DNA of 64,000 nucleotides from Sphingopyxis macrogoltabida (GTDB lineage: Bacteria > Pseudomonadota > Alphaproteobacteria > Sphingomonadales > Sphingomonadaceae): positions 1,615,001 to 1,679,000 of the forward strand of contig NZ_CP012700.1 in NCBI RefSeq assembly GCF_001307295.1, given 5' to 3'. Below are positions 7,790 through 16,342 of the stretch, in pieces; the first letter of the stretch is position 1; each line of letters starts with the position of its first letter. A program made the translations under genes and the position numbers. The notes under the pieces are model-generated. The model was not told the origin of the DNA. It was given only the letters and a program-made list of their open reading frames with translations, and searched no databases.

Positions 7790-8977
7790 TCACCCCAGCC
7801 GCGTCTTGAAATCCTCGTAACCGAATTCGCGGACCAGCTTCAGTTCGTCGGTCTCGCTATCCCATAGCCAGATCGACGGCAACGGCACGCCGTTGAAGCT
7901 GTTCGTCTTGACCATCGAATAATGCGCTTGGTCGAGGAAGGCGAAGCGTTGGCCGACGCGGGCGCCGCCGGGCAGGCGGTAGTCGCCGATCACGTCGCCG
8001 GCGAGGCACGAGGGGCCGCCGAGGCGTGTCGGCATCCCCTCGCTGCCTTCGTCCAGCATCGCGGGGCGATAGGGCGCTTCGATCACATCGGGCATGTGGC
8101 AGGTTGCCGAAATATCGGTGATGCCGATGGGCATGCCGTTGTCGAACAGGTCGAGCACTTCGCCGACGAGGATGCCGGCGTCGAGCGCGATCGCTTCGCC
8201 GGGTTCGATCATCACGTCGCAATCGGTCGCGGCGCGCACCTGCTTCAGGAAAGCGATGAGGTCGTCGGTCTGGTAATCGGCGCGGGTGACGTGGTGCCCG
8301 CCGCCGAAATTGATCCATTTGAGCCGCCCGAAGAAGGGACGCAGCATCGGCTGGACAGCGTTCCACGTCCGCTGGAGCGGCGGGAAATCCTGTTCGCACA
8401 GGCTGTGCATATGGATGCCGTCGACGCCCTCCAGATGTTCGGGGAGCAATTGGGTGACGGGGAAGCCAAGGCGGCTGCACGGCGCGGCGGGATCATATTT
8501 GGCGACTTCGCCCTCGCTGTGCATCGGATTGATACGCAGCCCGACGTCGAAGCGTTCGCCCGCCGCGCGAAGATCGTCGAGCAGCGGACGGAAGCGGGCG
8601 ATCTGGCCGGGCGAATTGAAGATCAGATGATCCGACAGCCGCGCGATTTCGGGAAGATCGGATTCCTTGTAACCGGCGCAATAGGTCGCGACCTCCTTGT
8701 CGCCCTGTGCGCCGCCATATTCCTCGCGACCGAGCTTCGCTTCGTAGAGCCCCGACGCGCAGACGCCGTCGAGATATGTCGCGACGGTCGGGCCGAGCGA
8801 CCACATCGAAAAGGCCTTGAGCGCTGCGAGCACGCGGGCGCCGGAGGCGTCGCCGATGTGGCGCAGCACCGACAGGTTCGCGCGTATCTTCGCCGCGTCG
8901 ACGACGAAAGCGGGCGAGGGGACGCGGGTAAGGTCGAAGCGGGCAAACGCCCCGGGATCGCCGGCTCTGGTTTCCAT
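7790..8977 (-). CDS. nspC: Carboxynorspermidine/carboxyspermidine decarboxylase
   Basis: A 395-residue fold-type III PLP enzyme of the alanine racemase/ornithine decarboxylase superfamily. It shows PSPAFVVDAAKIRANL at 21-36, the PLP lysine Lys54 in AALKAFSMWS, ASGLYEAKLG, HMHSLCEQDFP, NFGGGHHVTR, IEPGEAIALDAG and DISATCHMPDVIEAPYRP. This set is typical of NspC. It removes the carboxyl group from carboxynorspermidine or carboxyspermidine to yield norspermidine or spermidine. With ornithine decarboxylase nearby and no diaminopropane genes in view, spermidine is the more likely product. Carboxy(nor)spermidine dehydrogenase lies upstream on the same strand, separated by three genes of other families. 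Confidence 0.92.
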   Translation of the reverse strand: METRAGDPGAFARFDLTRVPSPAFVVDAAKIRANLSVLRHIGDASGARVLAALKAFSMWSLGPTVATYLDGVCASGLYEAKLGREEYGGAQGDKEVATYCAGYKESDLPEIARLSDHLIFNSPGQIARFRPLLDDLRAAGERFDVGLRINPMHSEGEVAKYDPAAPCSRLGFPVTQLLPEHLEGVDGIHMHSLCEQDFPPLQRTWNAVQPMLRPFFGRLKWINFGGGHHVTRADYQTDDLIAFLKQVRAATDCDVMIEPGEAIALDAGILVGEVLDLFDNGMPIGITDISATCHMPDVIEAPYRPAMLDEGSEGMPTRLGGPSCLAGDVIGDYRLPGGARVGQRFAFLDQAHYSMVKTNSFNGVPLPSIWLWDSETDELKLVREFGYEDFKTRLG

Positions 8978-9058
8978 GGGGCGCCTCTAGAGTTTTTTGG
9001 CTCGCGATGAAAGCGGGTCGGTTCCGCGGTCGCTAAATGTGGAGACGGGGCGCCGTTT

Positions 9059-10060
9059 TCAAGCGACGGGGACTTTCACATTCCCTGCTGCGGTCTGGAC
9101 CGAATAGCTGAACGGTTCGTCTTTCCAGCCGGTCTTGGCGCCGCCATGCGCGCCGTCGCGGCGCATCACCGCGATGCCGCCATCTATTTCATAACCCGCG
9201 TCCTCGATCCGCCGGATCGCGGCTTCGGCTGCCGCCTGCGGTTCCATTCCGCCGCGCATCAGTTCGACGGCGTGATAGGTCGGGAGAAACCGCATCATCA
9301 CGTCGCCATTTCCCGTCGCGACCGCCGCGCCGACTGCCTGATCGCAATAGGCCCCGGCGCCGATGATCGGCGAATCGCCGACGCGCCCCGGGATCTTGAA
9401 CTCGCGCCCGTTGGTCGAGCAGCCCACGCAAAGATTGCCTGCGGCATCGAGCGCAATAGAGCCGACCGTGTCGTGACCGGCGAGCTTCGGATTCTTGCCG
9501 ATCGGCTCGGGAGCGAAGGCGTTGGTCTTCTCGCCCTTGGCCGCCCATTTGTCCCACGCCTGCTGCGACACGACGCTGGTCAGCGACGTCTCGGCGAAGC
9601 CCATGCGCGCGGCGAAGCGCGTTGCGTCGTCGCCGACGATCAGGCTGTGCTGGGTTTCTTCCATCACCTTGCGCGCCACGGAAATGGCGCGCTTGACCCG
9701 CTTGAGGCAGCCGACCGCGCCGGCGTCGTGCGTCGGTCCCCACATGATCATCGCATCGAGCGTCGTTTCGCCGACCTCGTTGGGGACGCCGCCCGCGCCG
9801 ACCCAATAGTCGCCGAGCAGCTCGACATGGTTAATCGCCGCCTCGACGACGTCGAGCGCCGAGGCGCCCGAAACCAGCATAGGCCATCCCACAGCGTTCG
9901 CCCCCGGCCCGAAATCCCACGTCGTCATGATGAAGGGCTTGCCGGTCGCGATGGCTTCCGGCTTTGCCGGTTTTGCCGTCGCCCCGCTGCTCCCCAGCGC
10001 CGCCAGTCCGGCCGCGGCGGTGCCGAATGCACGCCGCGAGATCATCCGCTTGTCCGTCAT
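9059..10060 (-). CDS. N4-(beta-N-acetylglucosaminyl)-L-asparaginase-like Ntn hydrolase, Tat-exported
   Basis: A 333-residue Ntn-hydrolase of the glycosylasparaginase family. The N-terminus MTDKRMISRRAFGTAAAGLAAL carries a twin-arginine signal (Arg9-Arg10), so export to the periplasm after folding is expected. The autoprocessing site is GHDTVGSIALD, giving a new N-terminal Thr198 nucleophile. GRVGDSPIIGAGAY and MMRFLPTY are substrate-site blocks of the family. The start at 10060 has AGGAGG seven bases upstream; the longer open frame to 10111 lacks this. It sits inside the polyamine run, but a link to polyamines is not evident. It may act on aspartyl-glucosamine or on other asparagine or aspartyl amides. 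Confidence 0.88.
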   Translation of the reverse strand: MTDKRMISRRAFGTAAAGLAALGSSGATAKPAKPEAIATGKPFIMTTWDFGPGANAVGWPMLVSGASALDVVEAAINHVELLGDYWVGAGGVPNEVGETTLDAMIMWGPTHDAGAVGCLKRVKRAISVARKVMEETQHSLIVGDDATRFAARMGFAETSLTSVVSQQAWDKWAAKGEKTNAFAPEPIGKNPKLAGHDTVGSIALDAAGNLCVGCSTNGREFKIPGRVGDSPIIGAGAYCDQAVGAAVATGNGDVMMRFLPTYHAVELMRGGMEPQAAAEAAIRRIEDAGYEIDGGIAVMRRDGAHGGAKTGWKDEPFSYSVQTAAGNVKVPVA

Positions 10061-10100
10061 CGCCCATCCTCCTGCTGACGCGAGGCTAGCGCCCTGAGGA

Positions 10101-10451
10101 TCAGGCGGCAATCGGTCCCTTGAAGATGAAGAAGGCGCCGCCGGCGATTAGCAGAAAACCGACGAGATGGTTGACCGTCAGTTTCTCGCCGAGCCAGAAG
10201 ACGGCGAAACCCGCGAACACCAGCAGGGTGATCACTTCCTGCATCGTTTTCAGCTCGGCGGTCGAATAGACGCTATGACCGATCCGGTTCGCGGGCACCG
10301 CGAGGCAATATTCGAAAAAGGCGATGCCCCACGCGATCAGGATCGCCAGCCACATCGGACGCGAAACGTCGCCGAGATGGCCGTACCAGGCAAAGGTCAT
10401 GAAGATGTTGGAGATGACGAGCAGTCCGATGGGCGCAAGATAGGGCGTCAT
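10101..10451 (-). CDS. DMT family protein (DUF486 type), four-helix membrane protein
   Basis: A 116-residue inner-membrane protein with about four hydrophobic helices. The N-terminal LLVISNIFMTFAWYGHL and the central ISWGIAFFEYCLAVPANRIG-like block (here IAWGIAFFEYCLAVPANRIG) are typical of DUF486 proteins, which resemble one half of a drug/metabolite transporter. The start ATG overlaps the stop of the upstream hydrolase (ATGA), so the two are translationally coupled. The transported substrate is unknown. Its place among polyamine genes makes a role in cation or amine movement conceivable, but this is only context. Confidence 0.85.
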   Translation of the reverse strand: MTPYLAPIGLLVISNIFMTFAWYGHLGDVSRPMWLAILIAWGIAFFEYCLAVPANRIGHSVYSTAELKTMQEVITLLVFAGFAVFWLGEKLTVNHLVGFLLIAGGAFFIFKGPIAA

Positions 10452-11539
10452 GGCTTGTCCTTTGCGAGCGGTAGGACGTCGCGGAGCAGCGCGGCGAAGA
10501 AGATTCCGGGTTCCTCGACCATCGGCATATGCGCCGAATGTTCGAGCCAGACGAGCGTCTTCGACGGCGCCTGCACCTTGCCGAACCACTCGGCCGCGAC
10601 CGGCGACGGCACGGTATAATCGTGGCGGCCGAGCAGGAAGACCAGCGGCACGTCGATCTTGCGCACCGGTTTGAAGCTGACGTCGGCGAGCCGCGGCCAC
10701 AGCGTCGTCACCGAAAATTCGCTGCCCTTGCCCCAAGCCTGTATGTCTGCCGGGCCATATTCGGGCGACAGGCGCGGGGTCTGGAAATAATATTTGAGGT
10801 CGGGCTTGTTGTAGATGAGCGAGCCGTAGGGGATTGCATATTTGCGCCAGCCGTCGGCCTTGGCGATGGTGAACTCGCCTTGCGGATAGGGGGCGAGGGC
10901 GTCGATGGCCTGCACCGCTTCTTTGTTCCCTGCGGCCAGCGCCTTGGCACGTGTCCACGCCATGCCGGCCCTTTCGCCTTCGCGAAAATCGATGCCTTGG
11001 CCGACGCCGACATAGGCGTAGAGGAGGTCGGGGCGCTTCATGGCGACCGACAGGCCGACGATCGAGCCCCAGCTATGTCCCATCAGCACGACCTTGCGCT
11101 TGTTATAGCGCTTTTTGAGAAGCTCGATCAGCTCGATGGCGTCGTCGCGGTAACGCTCGGGCGTCATCGTCGGAGCCAGCGTGGCGGGATCGTTGAGCGA
11201 ATAGGAGCGTCCGGCGCCGCGCTGATCATATTGCACAACGGTGAAGACATCTTCCCAAGGTCGCTGGAACGCCCAGGCGAAGGGCATCTCGACCGCGCCC
11301 GGACCGCCGTGGACAAAGATGAGCAGCGGATTGTCGCGATCGGCGCCGCGCACGTTGACGACCTGCCGCGCGCCGCCGAGCGTGACCTCGAACGTTTCCT
11401 GCACCCCGTTCGGGGTCACGATCTTGCCGATGTCGGCGACGATCGCGCGCGCGGGAGCGTATGCGTCTTCCGTTTGCGCGACAGCGGGCGCCGTGACCGA
11501 TGCGATCACGGCGGCGATGGCTCCCAGCAGTTTGCGCAT
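10448..11539 (-). CDS. Exported alpha/beta hydrolase, proline-iminopeptidase-like
   Basis: A 363-residue protein beginning MRKLLGAIAAVIASVTAPAVAQ, a Sec signal peptide. It has HGGPGAVEMPF (oxyanion region), YDQRGAGRS, the nucleophile elbow GHSWGS, GRHDYTV with a likely catalytic Asp, and HSAHMPMVEEP with the catalytic His. This pattern is typical of the peptidase S33 (prolyl aminopeptidase) branch. The start at 11539 leaves a 2-base gap to the upstream dehydrogenase, so coupling is likely. The longer open frame to 11662 would overlap that gene deeply and is rejected. The substrate (a peptide, an N-acyl amide or an ester) is unknown. Confidence 0.87.
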   Translation of the reverse strand: MRKLLGAIAAVIASVTAPAVAQTEDAYAPARAIVADIGKIVTPNGVQETFEVTLGGARQVVNVRGADRDNPLLIFVHGGPGAVEMPFAWAFQRPWEDVFTVVQYDQRGAGRSYSLNDPATLAPTMTPERYRDDAIELIELLKKRYNKRKVVLMGHSWGSIVGLSVAMKRPDLLYAYVGVGQGIDFREGERAGMAWTRAKALAAGNKEAVQAIDALAPYPQGEFTIAKADGWRKYAIPYGSLIYNKPDLKYYFQTPRLSPEYGPADIQAWGKGSEFSVTTLWPRLADVSFKPVRKIDVPLVFLLGRHDYTVPSPVAAEWFGKVQAPSKTLVWLEHSAHMPMVEEPGIFFAALLRDVLPLAKDKP

Positions 11540-11541
11540 CG

Positions 11542-12750
11542 TCAGAAGGCCAGCGGCGCGTCGAGTTCCTTCACCTGCCACGGCAGGCCGTGCTTGTTCA
11601 GCATGTCCATGAAGGGATCGGGATCCATCTGTTCCATGTTGAACACGCCGTCGCCCGACCATGTGCCGGTGACCATCATTGCCGCGCCGATCATCGCGGG
11701 AACGCCAGTGGTGTAGCTGACCGCTTGGTTGCCCGTTTCGGCAAACGCGTCCTCATGGTCGCAGATGTTATAGAGGTAGAGCGTCTTTTCCTTGCCGTCC
11801 TTGGCAAGGCCGGTGGCGATGACACCGATGTTGGTCTTGCCTTTCGTGGTCTCGCCGAGGCTCGACGGTTCGGGAAGCACCGCTTTCAGGAATTGCAGCG
11901 GGATGATCTCGCGGCCTTCGTAGATGACCGGGTCGATCCGCGTCATGCCGACATTCTGCAACACGGTGAGGTGCTGGATATAGGCGTCGCCGAAAGTCAT
12001 CCAGAAACGAATGCGCCGGATTTCGGGCAGGTGCGTCTTCAGGCTTTCAATTTCCTCATGATACATGAGGTACATGTTCTTCGGGCCGACAGCCTCGAAA
12101 TCGAACTGCTGCTTCACCGACATCGGCGGGGTTTCGACCCAGTCGCCATTTTCCCAGTGGCGCGCGACTGCGGTTACTTCGCGGATGTTGATTTCGGGAT
12201 TGAAGTTGGTCGCGAAATGCTGGCCGTGATCGCCGCCGTTGCAATCGAGGATGTCGAGCGTGTCGATACGCTCGAAATGATGCTTCTTGAGCCAGGTGGT
12301 GAAGACGCTGGTGACTCCCGGGTCGAAACCCGATCCGAGCAGCGCCATCAGCCCGGCGTCCTTGAAGCGGTCGTGATACGCCCACTGCCAGTGATATTCG
12401 AACTTCGCCTCGTCCCGCGGTTCGTAGTTTGCGGTGTCGAGATAGTGCGCACCGGTCGACAGGCACGCCTCCATGATCGTGAGGTCCTGATAGGGGAGCG
12501 CAAGGTTCACGACATGCGTCGCGCCGATCGAGCGGATGAGGGCGGCGGTCGCGTCGATATGGTCGGCATCGACCTCGGCGGTCTTGATCGTGACGCCGGT
12601 GCGTTCCTTGACCGACTCGGCGATCGCGTCGCATTTGAACTTGCGACGGCTGGCGAGCGTGATGTCGGGAAAGATGTCGGGGTTCATCGCCATCTTGTGC
12701 ACCGCGACCGATCCGACGCCGCCTGCGCCGATCACCAGAATCTTGCTCAT
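11542..12750 (-). CDS. Carboxy(nor)spermidine dehydrogenase (saccharopine dehydrogenase family)
   Basis: A 402-residue NAD(P)-dependent enzyme that reductively condenses aspartate semialdehyde with putrescine or diaminopropane to carboxyspermidine or carboxynorspermidine. The Rossmann motif ILVIGAGGVGSVAVHKMA starts at residue 4. VVNLALPYQDLTIMEACL, HYLDTANYEP, GSGFDPGVTSVF and DCNGGDHG follow and match the carboxynorspermidine synthase branch rather than true saccharopine dehydrogenases. AGGAG lies 9 bases before the ATG. It is the first gene of a minus-strand run ending at 7381, and its upstream 65 bases are shared with the divergent threonine dehydratase. Substrate choice is inferred from the nearby ornithine decarboxylase. 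Confidence 0.9.
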   Translation of the reverse strand: MSKILVIGAGGVGSVAVHKMAMNPDIFPDITLASRRKFKCDAIAESVKERTGVTIKTAEVDADHIDATAALIRSIGATHVVNLALPYQDLTIMEACLSTGAHYLDTANYEPRDEAKFEYHWQWAYHDRFKDAGLMALLGSGFDPGVTSVFTTWLKKHHFERIDTLDILDCNGGDHGQHFATNFNPEINIREVTAVARHWENGDWVETPPMSVKQQFDFEAVGPKNMYLMYHEEIESLKTHLPEIRRIRFWMTFGDAYIQHLTVLQNVGMTRIDPVIYEGREIIPLQFLKAVLPEPSSLGETTKGKTNIGVIATGLAKDGKEKTLYLYNICDHEDAFAETGNQAVSYTTGVPAMIGAAMMVTGTWSGDGVFNMEQMDPDPFMDMLNKHGLPWQVKELDAPLAF

Positions 12751-12815
12751 GTGAAAAATCTCCTGCGCCTACCTATGCGGCTTGTCTTGTATGCCCGGCC
12801 CTATAGGACGAAGCC

Positions 12816-13805
12816 ATGACACAGCAAAGCCCCGATCCCTTGCTCGACCCGGCACGCGCGCCGTCGCTCGCAGGTGTCGAACGCGCGGCGGCGAAAGTCG
12901 CTGCACTCCTCCCGCAAACCCCGCTCCTGCCGATCGAGATCGATGGCAAAACCATCTGGTGCAAGGCCGAGTGCCTGCAGCCCGTCGGGGCGTTCAAGAT
13001 TCGCGGTGCCTGGTACCGGCTGACCGACCTGACGCCCGAACAGGCGGCAGCGGGTGTGGTCGGCGTTTCGAGCGGTAACCATGCGCAGGGCGTTGCCTGG
13101 GCAGCGAAGCGGCTCGGCATCGCGGCGACGATCGTCATGCCGAGCAATGCGCCGCAGATGAAGCTGGCCGCGACGCGAGCGCTGGGGGCGGAGGTCGTGC
13201 TCTACGACCGCGTGACCGAATCGCGCGACGCCGTGGCGGCGAAACTGCTCGAAGAGCGCGGCGGCACGCTCGTCCACGCCTATGGCGATCCGTGGATCAT
13301 CGAGGGGCAGGGGACGGCAGGGGTCGAAGCGCGCGCGCAGATGCAGGAACGCGGGATCGATGGCCCCGACAAGGTGATCGCCTGCTGCGGCGGCGGCGGG
13401 CTCTCGGCGGGGCTGGCTCTCGCCTTACCCGAAACCGAACTCGTCGCGGTCGAGCCCGAAGGCTGGGATGATGTGAAGCGCAGTCTCGAAGCCGGCGAGA
13501 TATTGTCGGTCGAGGACCTGGCATATCCTACAGAGTGCGACGCGCTCCAGACGCCGCAGACCTGGCCGATCAATTTCGCGGTGTTGCAGGCGCGCGGCGT
13601 CCGCGGCGTCGTCGTGACGCGCGAGGAAGTGCGTCATGCGATGCGCGTCGCGTTCGAGAAATTGCACCTTGTCGTCGAACCCGGCGGCGCGGCGGCGCTC
13701 GCCGCGGTGCTCGCAGGCAAGGTCGAGTTAGGCGATGCGACGTTGGTCACCCTGTCGGGCGGCAATGTGGACCCCAAGCATTATGCGGAGATATTGGCGG
13801 GATAG
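12816..13805 (+). CDS. Threonine/serine dehydratase, fold-type II PLP enzyme
   Basis: A 329-residue PLP enzyme. The lysine motif is VGAFKIRGAWYRL with Lys61. The substrate loop is SSGNHAQG near 86, and the phosphate-binding loop is CCGGGGLSAG near 190. There is no C-terminal ACT regulatory domain, so it resembles the short catabolic threonine dehydratase or serine racemase/dehydratase group rather than allosteric IlvA. It converts threonine to 2-oxobutyrate or serine to pyruvate. 2-oxobutyrate leads to propionyl-CoA, which the 37-48 kb locus can use (inference). It is divergent from the polyamine run. No strong Shine-Dalgarno is seen. Confidence 0.87.
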   Translation: MTQQSPDPLLDPARAPSLAGVERAAAKVAALLPQTPLLPIEIDGKTIWCKAECLQPVGAFKIRGAWYRLTDLTPEQAAAGVVGVSSGNHAQGVAWAAKRLGIAATIVMPSNAPQMKLAATRALGAEVVLYDRVTESRDAVAAKLLEERGGTLVHAYGDPWIIEGQGTAGVEARAQMQERGIDGPDKVIACCGGGGLSAGLALALPETELVAVEPEGWDDVKRSLEAGEILSVEDLAYPTECDALQTPQTWPINFAVLQARGVRGVVVTREEVRHAMRVAFEKLHLVVEPGGAAALAAVLAGKVELGDATLVTLSGGNVDPKHYAEILAG

Positions 13806-13854
13806 GCGGATACTTATCCCGATGCGTGCGTTTGGACGGGGAAGGAGAAGCAAG

Positions 13855-14310
13855 ATGCAAAAGAGCTTTCTGATCGGCGCGGCGGCGCTCGTGCTGCTGA
13901 GCGGCTGCGAAAAGGCCGAGGCGCCCGCGCCGGCCGATACCACCACCACCGAGGTCCCGGTCGAGACCACGCCGCCCGAGGGGATGGCTGACGCCACCGA
14001 TCCCGCCGCCGACCCGGCGACCGCACCGCATCGCTTCGCGAGCTGGGCAGGCAAATGGACCGGGGTCGAAGGCATGTTCGTCACTATTACCCCGGGCGAG
14101 CCGGGCAAGTACAAGCTGGAGATGCAGTCGGATCTCGACACCAAGGGGACCTATGACGGCAACGACAGCGAGCATGGCATCAAGTTTAAGCGCGGCAGCG
14201 AGGAGTTGAGCCTGCGCCGCGGCAACGGCGACGAAACGGGTCTCAAATATCTGGCCGGCAAGAAGGAATGCCTGATCGTCAAGGACGGCGAGGGATACTG
14301 CCGCGACTGA
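13855..14310 (+). CDS. Hypothetical lipoprotein
   Basis: A 151-residue protein with the lipobox LLSGC, so the mature lipoprotein starts at Cys18 and is membrane-anchored. A Pro/Ala/Thr/Glu-rich linker (about residues 22-55) follows, and then a compact domain with FASWAGKWTGVEGMFVTI, YKLEMQSDLDTKGTYDG and LIVKDGEGYCRD. The Trp/Gly-rich start of the domain recalls small beta-barrel lipoproteins. The start at 13855 has AAGGAGAAG about 5 bases upstream. Function unknown. It follows the dehydratase by about 50 bases and is followed by a hairpin. Confidence 0.8.
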   Translation: MQKSFLIGAAALVLLSGCEKAEAPAPADTTTTEVPVETTPPEGMADATDPAADPATAPHRFASWAGKWTGVEGMFVTITPGEPGKYKLEMQSDLDTKGTYDGNDSEHGIKFKRGSEELSLRRGNGDETGLKYLAGKKECLIVKDGEGYCRD

Positions 14311-14317
14311 CGATATG

Positions 14318-14352
14318 ACCGGCGGCAGGATTTTTTTGATCCTGTCGCCGGT
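14318..14352 (+). terminator. Strong hairpin after the lipoprotein gene
   Basis: A 14-bp stem (14318-14331 with 14339-14352, one G-U pair) encloses a T-rich loop and is followed by only TTGTC. It probably ends or attenuates lipoprotein-gene transcription before btaA, although the U-tract after the stem is short. Confidence 0.5.
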
Positions 14353-14435
14353 TTGTCACCGAAACGACGCACAAAACGCATCAATCGCTGGCATGCGCGG
14401 CCCCGGATCCACCTTGTCCCGGGAGACCGAAGCCC

Positions 14436-15656
14436 ATGGCCAGCCAACCCAATCGCAAGATCGCCGCCGCCGTTGTCCGCGACGATGTCGAGCACAAGCA
14501 ACGCCTTCTGGACCGTGCCTTTGCCCTCGCTTTCAGGTGCCTCGTCTATGCGCAGATCTGGGAGGACCCGGTCGTCGACATGGAAGCGCTGGCGATTGAG
14601 CCGGGCAACCGGATCGCGACGATCGCGAGCGGCGGGTGCAACGTCTTTTCTTATCTGGTCGCCGATCCCGCGGAAATCATTGCGGTCGATCTTAACACCG
14701 CGCATGTCGCGCTAAATCATCTGAAACGCGTGGCGATCCAGCGGTTGCCGAACTACGACAGTTTCCGCCGCTTTTTCGCCGAGGCCGACAATGGAGCGAA
14801 TATCGGCGACTATCACGCTTTCGTTCGTAGCCATCTCGACGATACGACACGGCGTTACTGGGAAGGTCGCGATCTTCGCGGCCGCCGCCGGATCAGCGGT
14901 TTTGCGCACGGACTTCACAAACGCGGGCTGCTCGGCGGATTCATCGGTCTCGCGCATCTTGTCGCACGCCTGCACCGCGTCGATCCGCGCCAGTTTCTTG
15001 AAGCTAGGACGCTTGAGGAGCAACGCGCGATCTTCGATGCGAAATTCGCGCCTTTTTTCGACCGCAGGTTCATTCGCTGGATCACCGACCAGCGCTCGTC
15101 GCTCTTCGGACTCGGTATTCCGCCGGCCCAATATGACGCGCTTGCGGACGGCAAGCCGATGGCGGACGTGTTGCGCGCCCGACTGGAAAAGCTCGCCTGC
15201 GACTTTCCGCTCGAAGAGAATTATTTCGCCTGGCAGGCGTTTGGGCGGCGTTACGGCAGGGGCGCCAAGGCACCGCTGCCGCCCTATTTGCAGGCGGAAA
15301 ACCATGCCGTGGTCAGGGATCGCGCTGCGCGGGTGACGATGCTGCATGCGAATATGACCGACATGCTCGCCGCCGCCGACGCAGCGAGTTTCGACCGTTA
15401 TGTGTTTCTCGACGCGCAGGACTGGATGAGCGACGTGCAGCTGACCGCATTGTGGACTGAGGTTAGCCGCACCGCACGGCCCGGCGCTCGTGTGCTGTTC
15501 CGCACGGCCGCCGAACCGAGCTTGCTGCCGGGGCGCTTGCCAGAGGCGCTGCTCGACCGTTGGGAATATCGCGACCAGGCGTCACGGGACTATACCCGCC
15601 GCGATCGTTCGGCCATCTATGGCGGCGTGCATCTCTATGTTCTGAAGGCCGCATGA
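14436..15656 (+). CDS. btaA: S-adenosylmethionine:diacylglycerol 3-amino-3-carboxypropyltransferase (betaine lipid synthesis)
   Basis: A 406-residue DUF3419-type protein. It transfers the 3-amino-3-carboxypropyl group of SAM to diacylglycerol, the first step to the phosphorus-free betaine lipid DGTS. Diagnostic stretches are LVYAQIWEDPVVDMEAL near residue 35, TIASGGCNVFSYL, IIAVDLNTAHVAL (a SAM-fold motif), the basic central region with QFLEARTLEEQRAIF, and YVFLDAQDWMSDVQLTALW near 330. The start has a GGGAG about 12 bases upstream. Its stop overlaps the btaB start (ATGA), so the pair is coupled. In known bacteria btaAB is induced by phosphate starvation; I found no convincing PhoB box here. 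Confidence 0.9.
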   Translation: MASQPNRKIAAAVVRDDVEHKQRLLDRAFALAFRCLVYAQIWEDPVVDMEALAIEPGNRIATIASGGCNVFSYLVADPAEIIAVDLNTAHVALNHLKRVAIQRLPNYDSFRRFFAEADNGANIGDYHAFVRSHLDDTTRRYWEGRDLRGRRRISGFAHGLHKRGLLGGFIGLAHLVARLHRVDPRQFLEARTLEEQRAIFDAKFAPFFDRRFIRWITDQRSSLFGLGIPPAQYDALADGKPMADVLRARLEKLACDFPLEENYFAWQAFGRRYGRGAKAPLPPYLQAENHAVVRDRAARVTMLHANMTDMLAAADAASFDRYVFLDAQDWMSDVQLTALWTEVSRTARPGARVLFRTAAEPSLLPGRLPEALLDRWEYRDQASRDYTRRDRSAIYGGVHLYVLKAA

Positions 15657-16306
15657 CGATGAGCGACGCGCATAGCAAATTGATGGACAGCATCTATCGC
15701 TACCAGCGGCACTTCTATGATTTCACGCGAAAATATTTCCTCGTCGGTCGCGACGAGATGATCGCGGGCCTCGCCCCGCCGCAGGGCGGCGCGGTGCTCG
15801 AAATCGGATGCGGCACCGGCCGCAATCTCGTGCTTGCAGGCCGCGCCTGGCCCGAGGCGCGGTTGTTTGGCATCGATATCTCGGCCGCGATGCTCGACAC
15901 GGCGCGCGGCGCGATTGCGAAGGCAGGGCTGGACGGGCGCGCCATACTCGCGGAAGGTGATGCGTGCGATTTCGACCCCGCCGGCCTGTTCGGGCGTGAG
16001 ACCTTCGATCGCATCGTCATCAGCTACGCGCTGTCGATGATTCCCGACTGGGCCACGGCGCTTGCGCATGCGGCACGGTATCTCGCACCGGGCGGGCGAA
16101 TAGAGATTATCGATTTCGGCCAGCAGGACCGGTTGCCGACATTGTGGAAGCGCGCATTCTTCGGGTGGCTCGCCCATTTTCACGTCGTTCCGCGCGCTGA
16201 TCTCGGGCGCGTCATCGCGGGGCTCGCCCGCGAGACCGGGATGGCCGGTCATTGCCGCAGCATGGCGCGAGGCTATGCGATCCGCGGCGGTCTCGCGCGC
16301 GGCTGA
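15653..16306 (+). CDS. btaB: SAM-dependent N-methyltransferase of betaine lipid synthesis
   Basis: A 217-residue class I methyltransferase. It has LEIGCGTGRNL (motif I) near residue 45, LFGIDISAAMLDTA (motif II), EGDACDFD, IVISYALSMIPDW and the C-terminal RIEIIDFGQQD. The family methylates diacylglyceryl-homoserine three times to give DGTS. The function is assigned from its ATGA overlap with btaA and its match to the BtaB pattern (short N-terminal YRYQRHFYDFTRKYFLVGRDEMI). A second in-frame ATG at 15659 is possible. As a lone gene it could only be called a generic methyltransferase. Confidence 0.88.
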   Translation: MTMSDAHSKLMDSIYRYQRHFYDFTRKYFLVGRDEMIAGLAPPQGGAVLEIGCGTGRNLVLAGRAWPEARLFGIDISAAMLDTARGAIAKAGLDGRAILAEGDACDFDPAGLFGRETFDRIVISYALSMIPDWATALAHAARYLAPGGRIEIIDFGQQDRLPTLWKRAFFGWLAHFHVVPRADLGRVIAGLARETGMAGHCRSMARGYAIRGGLARG

Positions 16307-16342
16307 TTTGCTGCTATGCTTCCGTAAACGGGGGAGCGGCGG

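Noticed and set aside
14343..14375. Possible PhoB box before btaA
   Set aside because: Only one half-site-like TTGTCAC is visible, at 14353. A second direct repeat at the right distance is missing.
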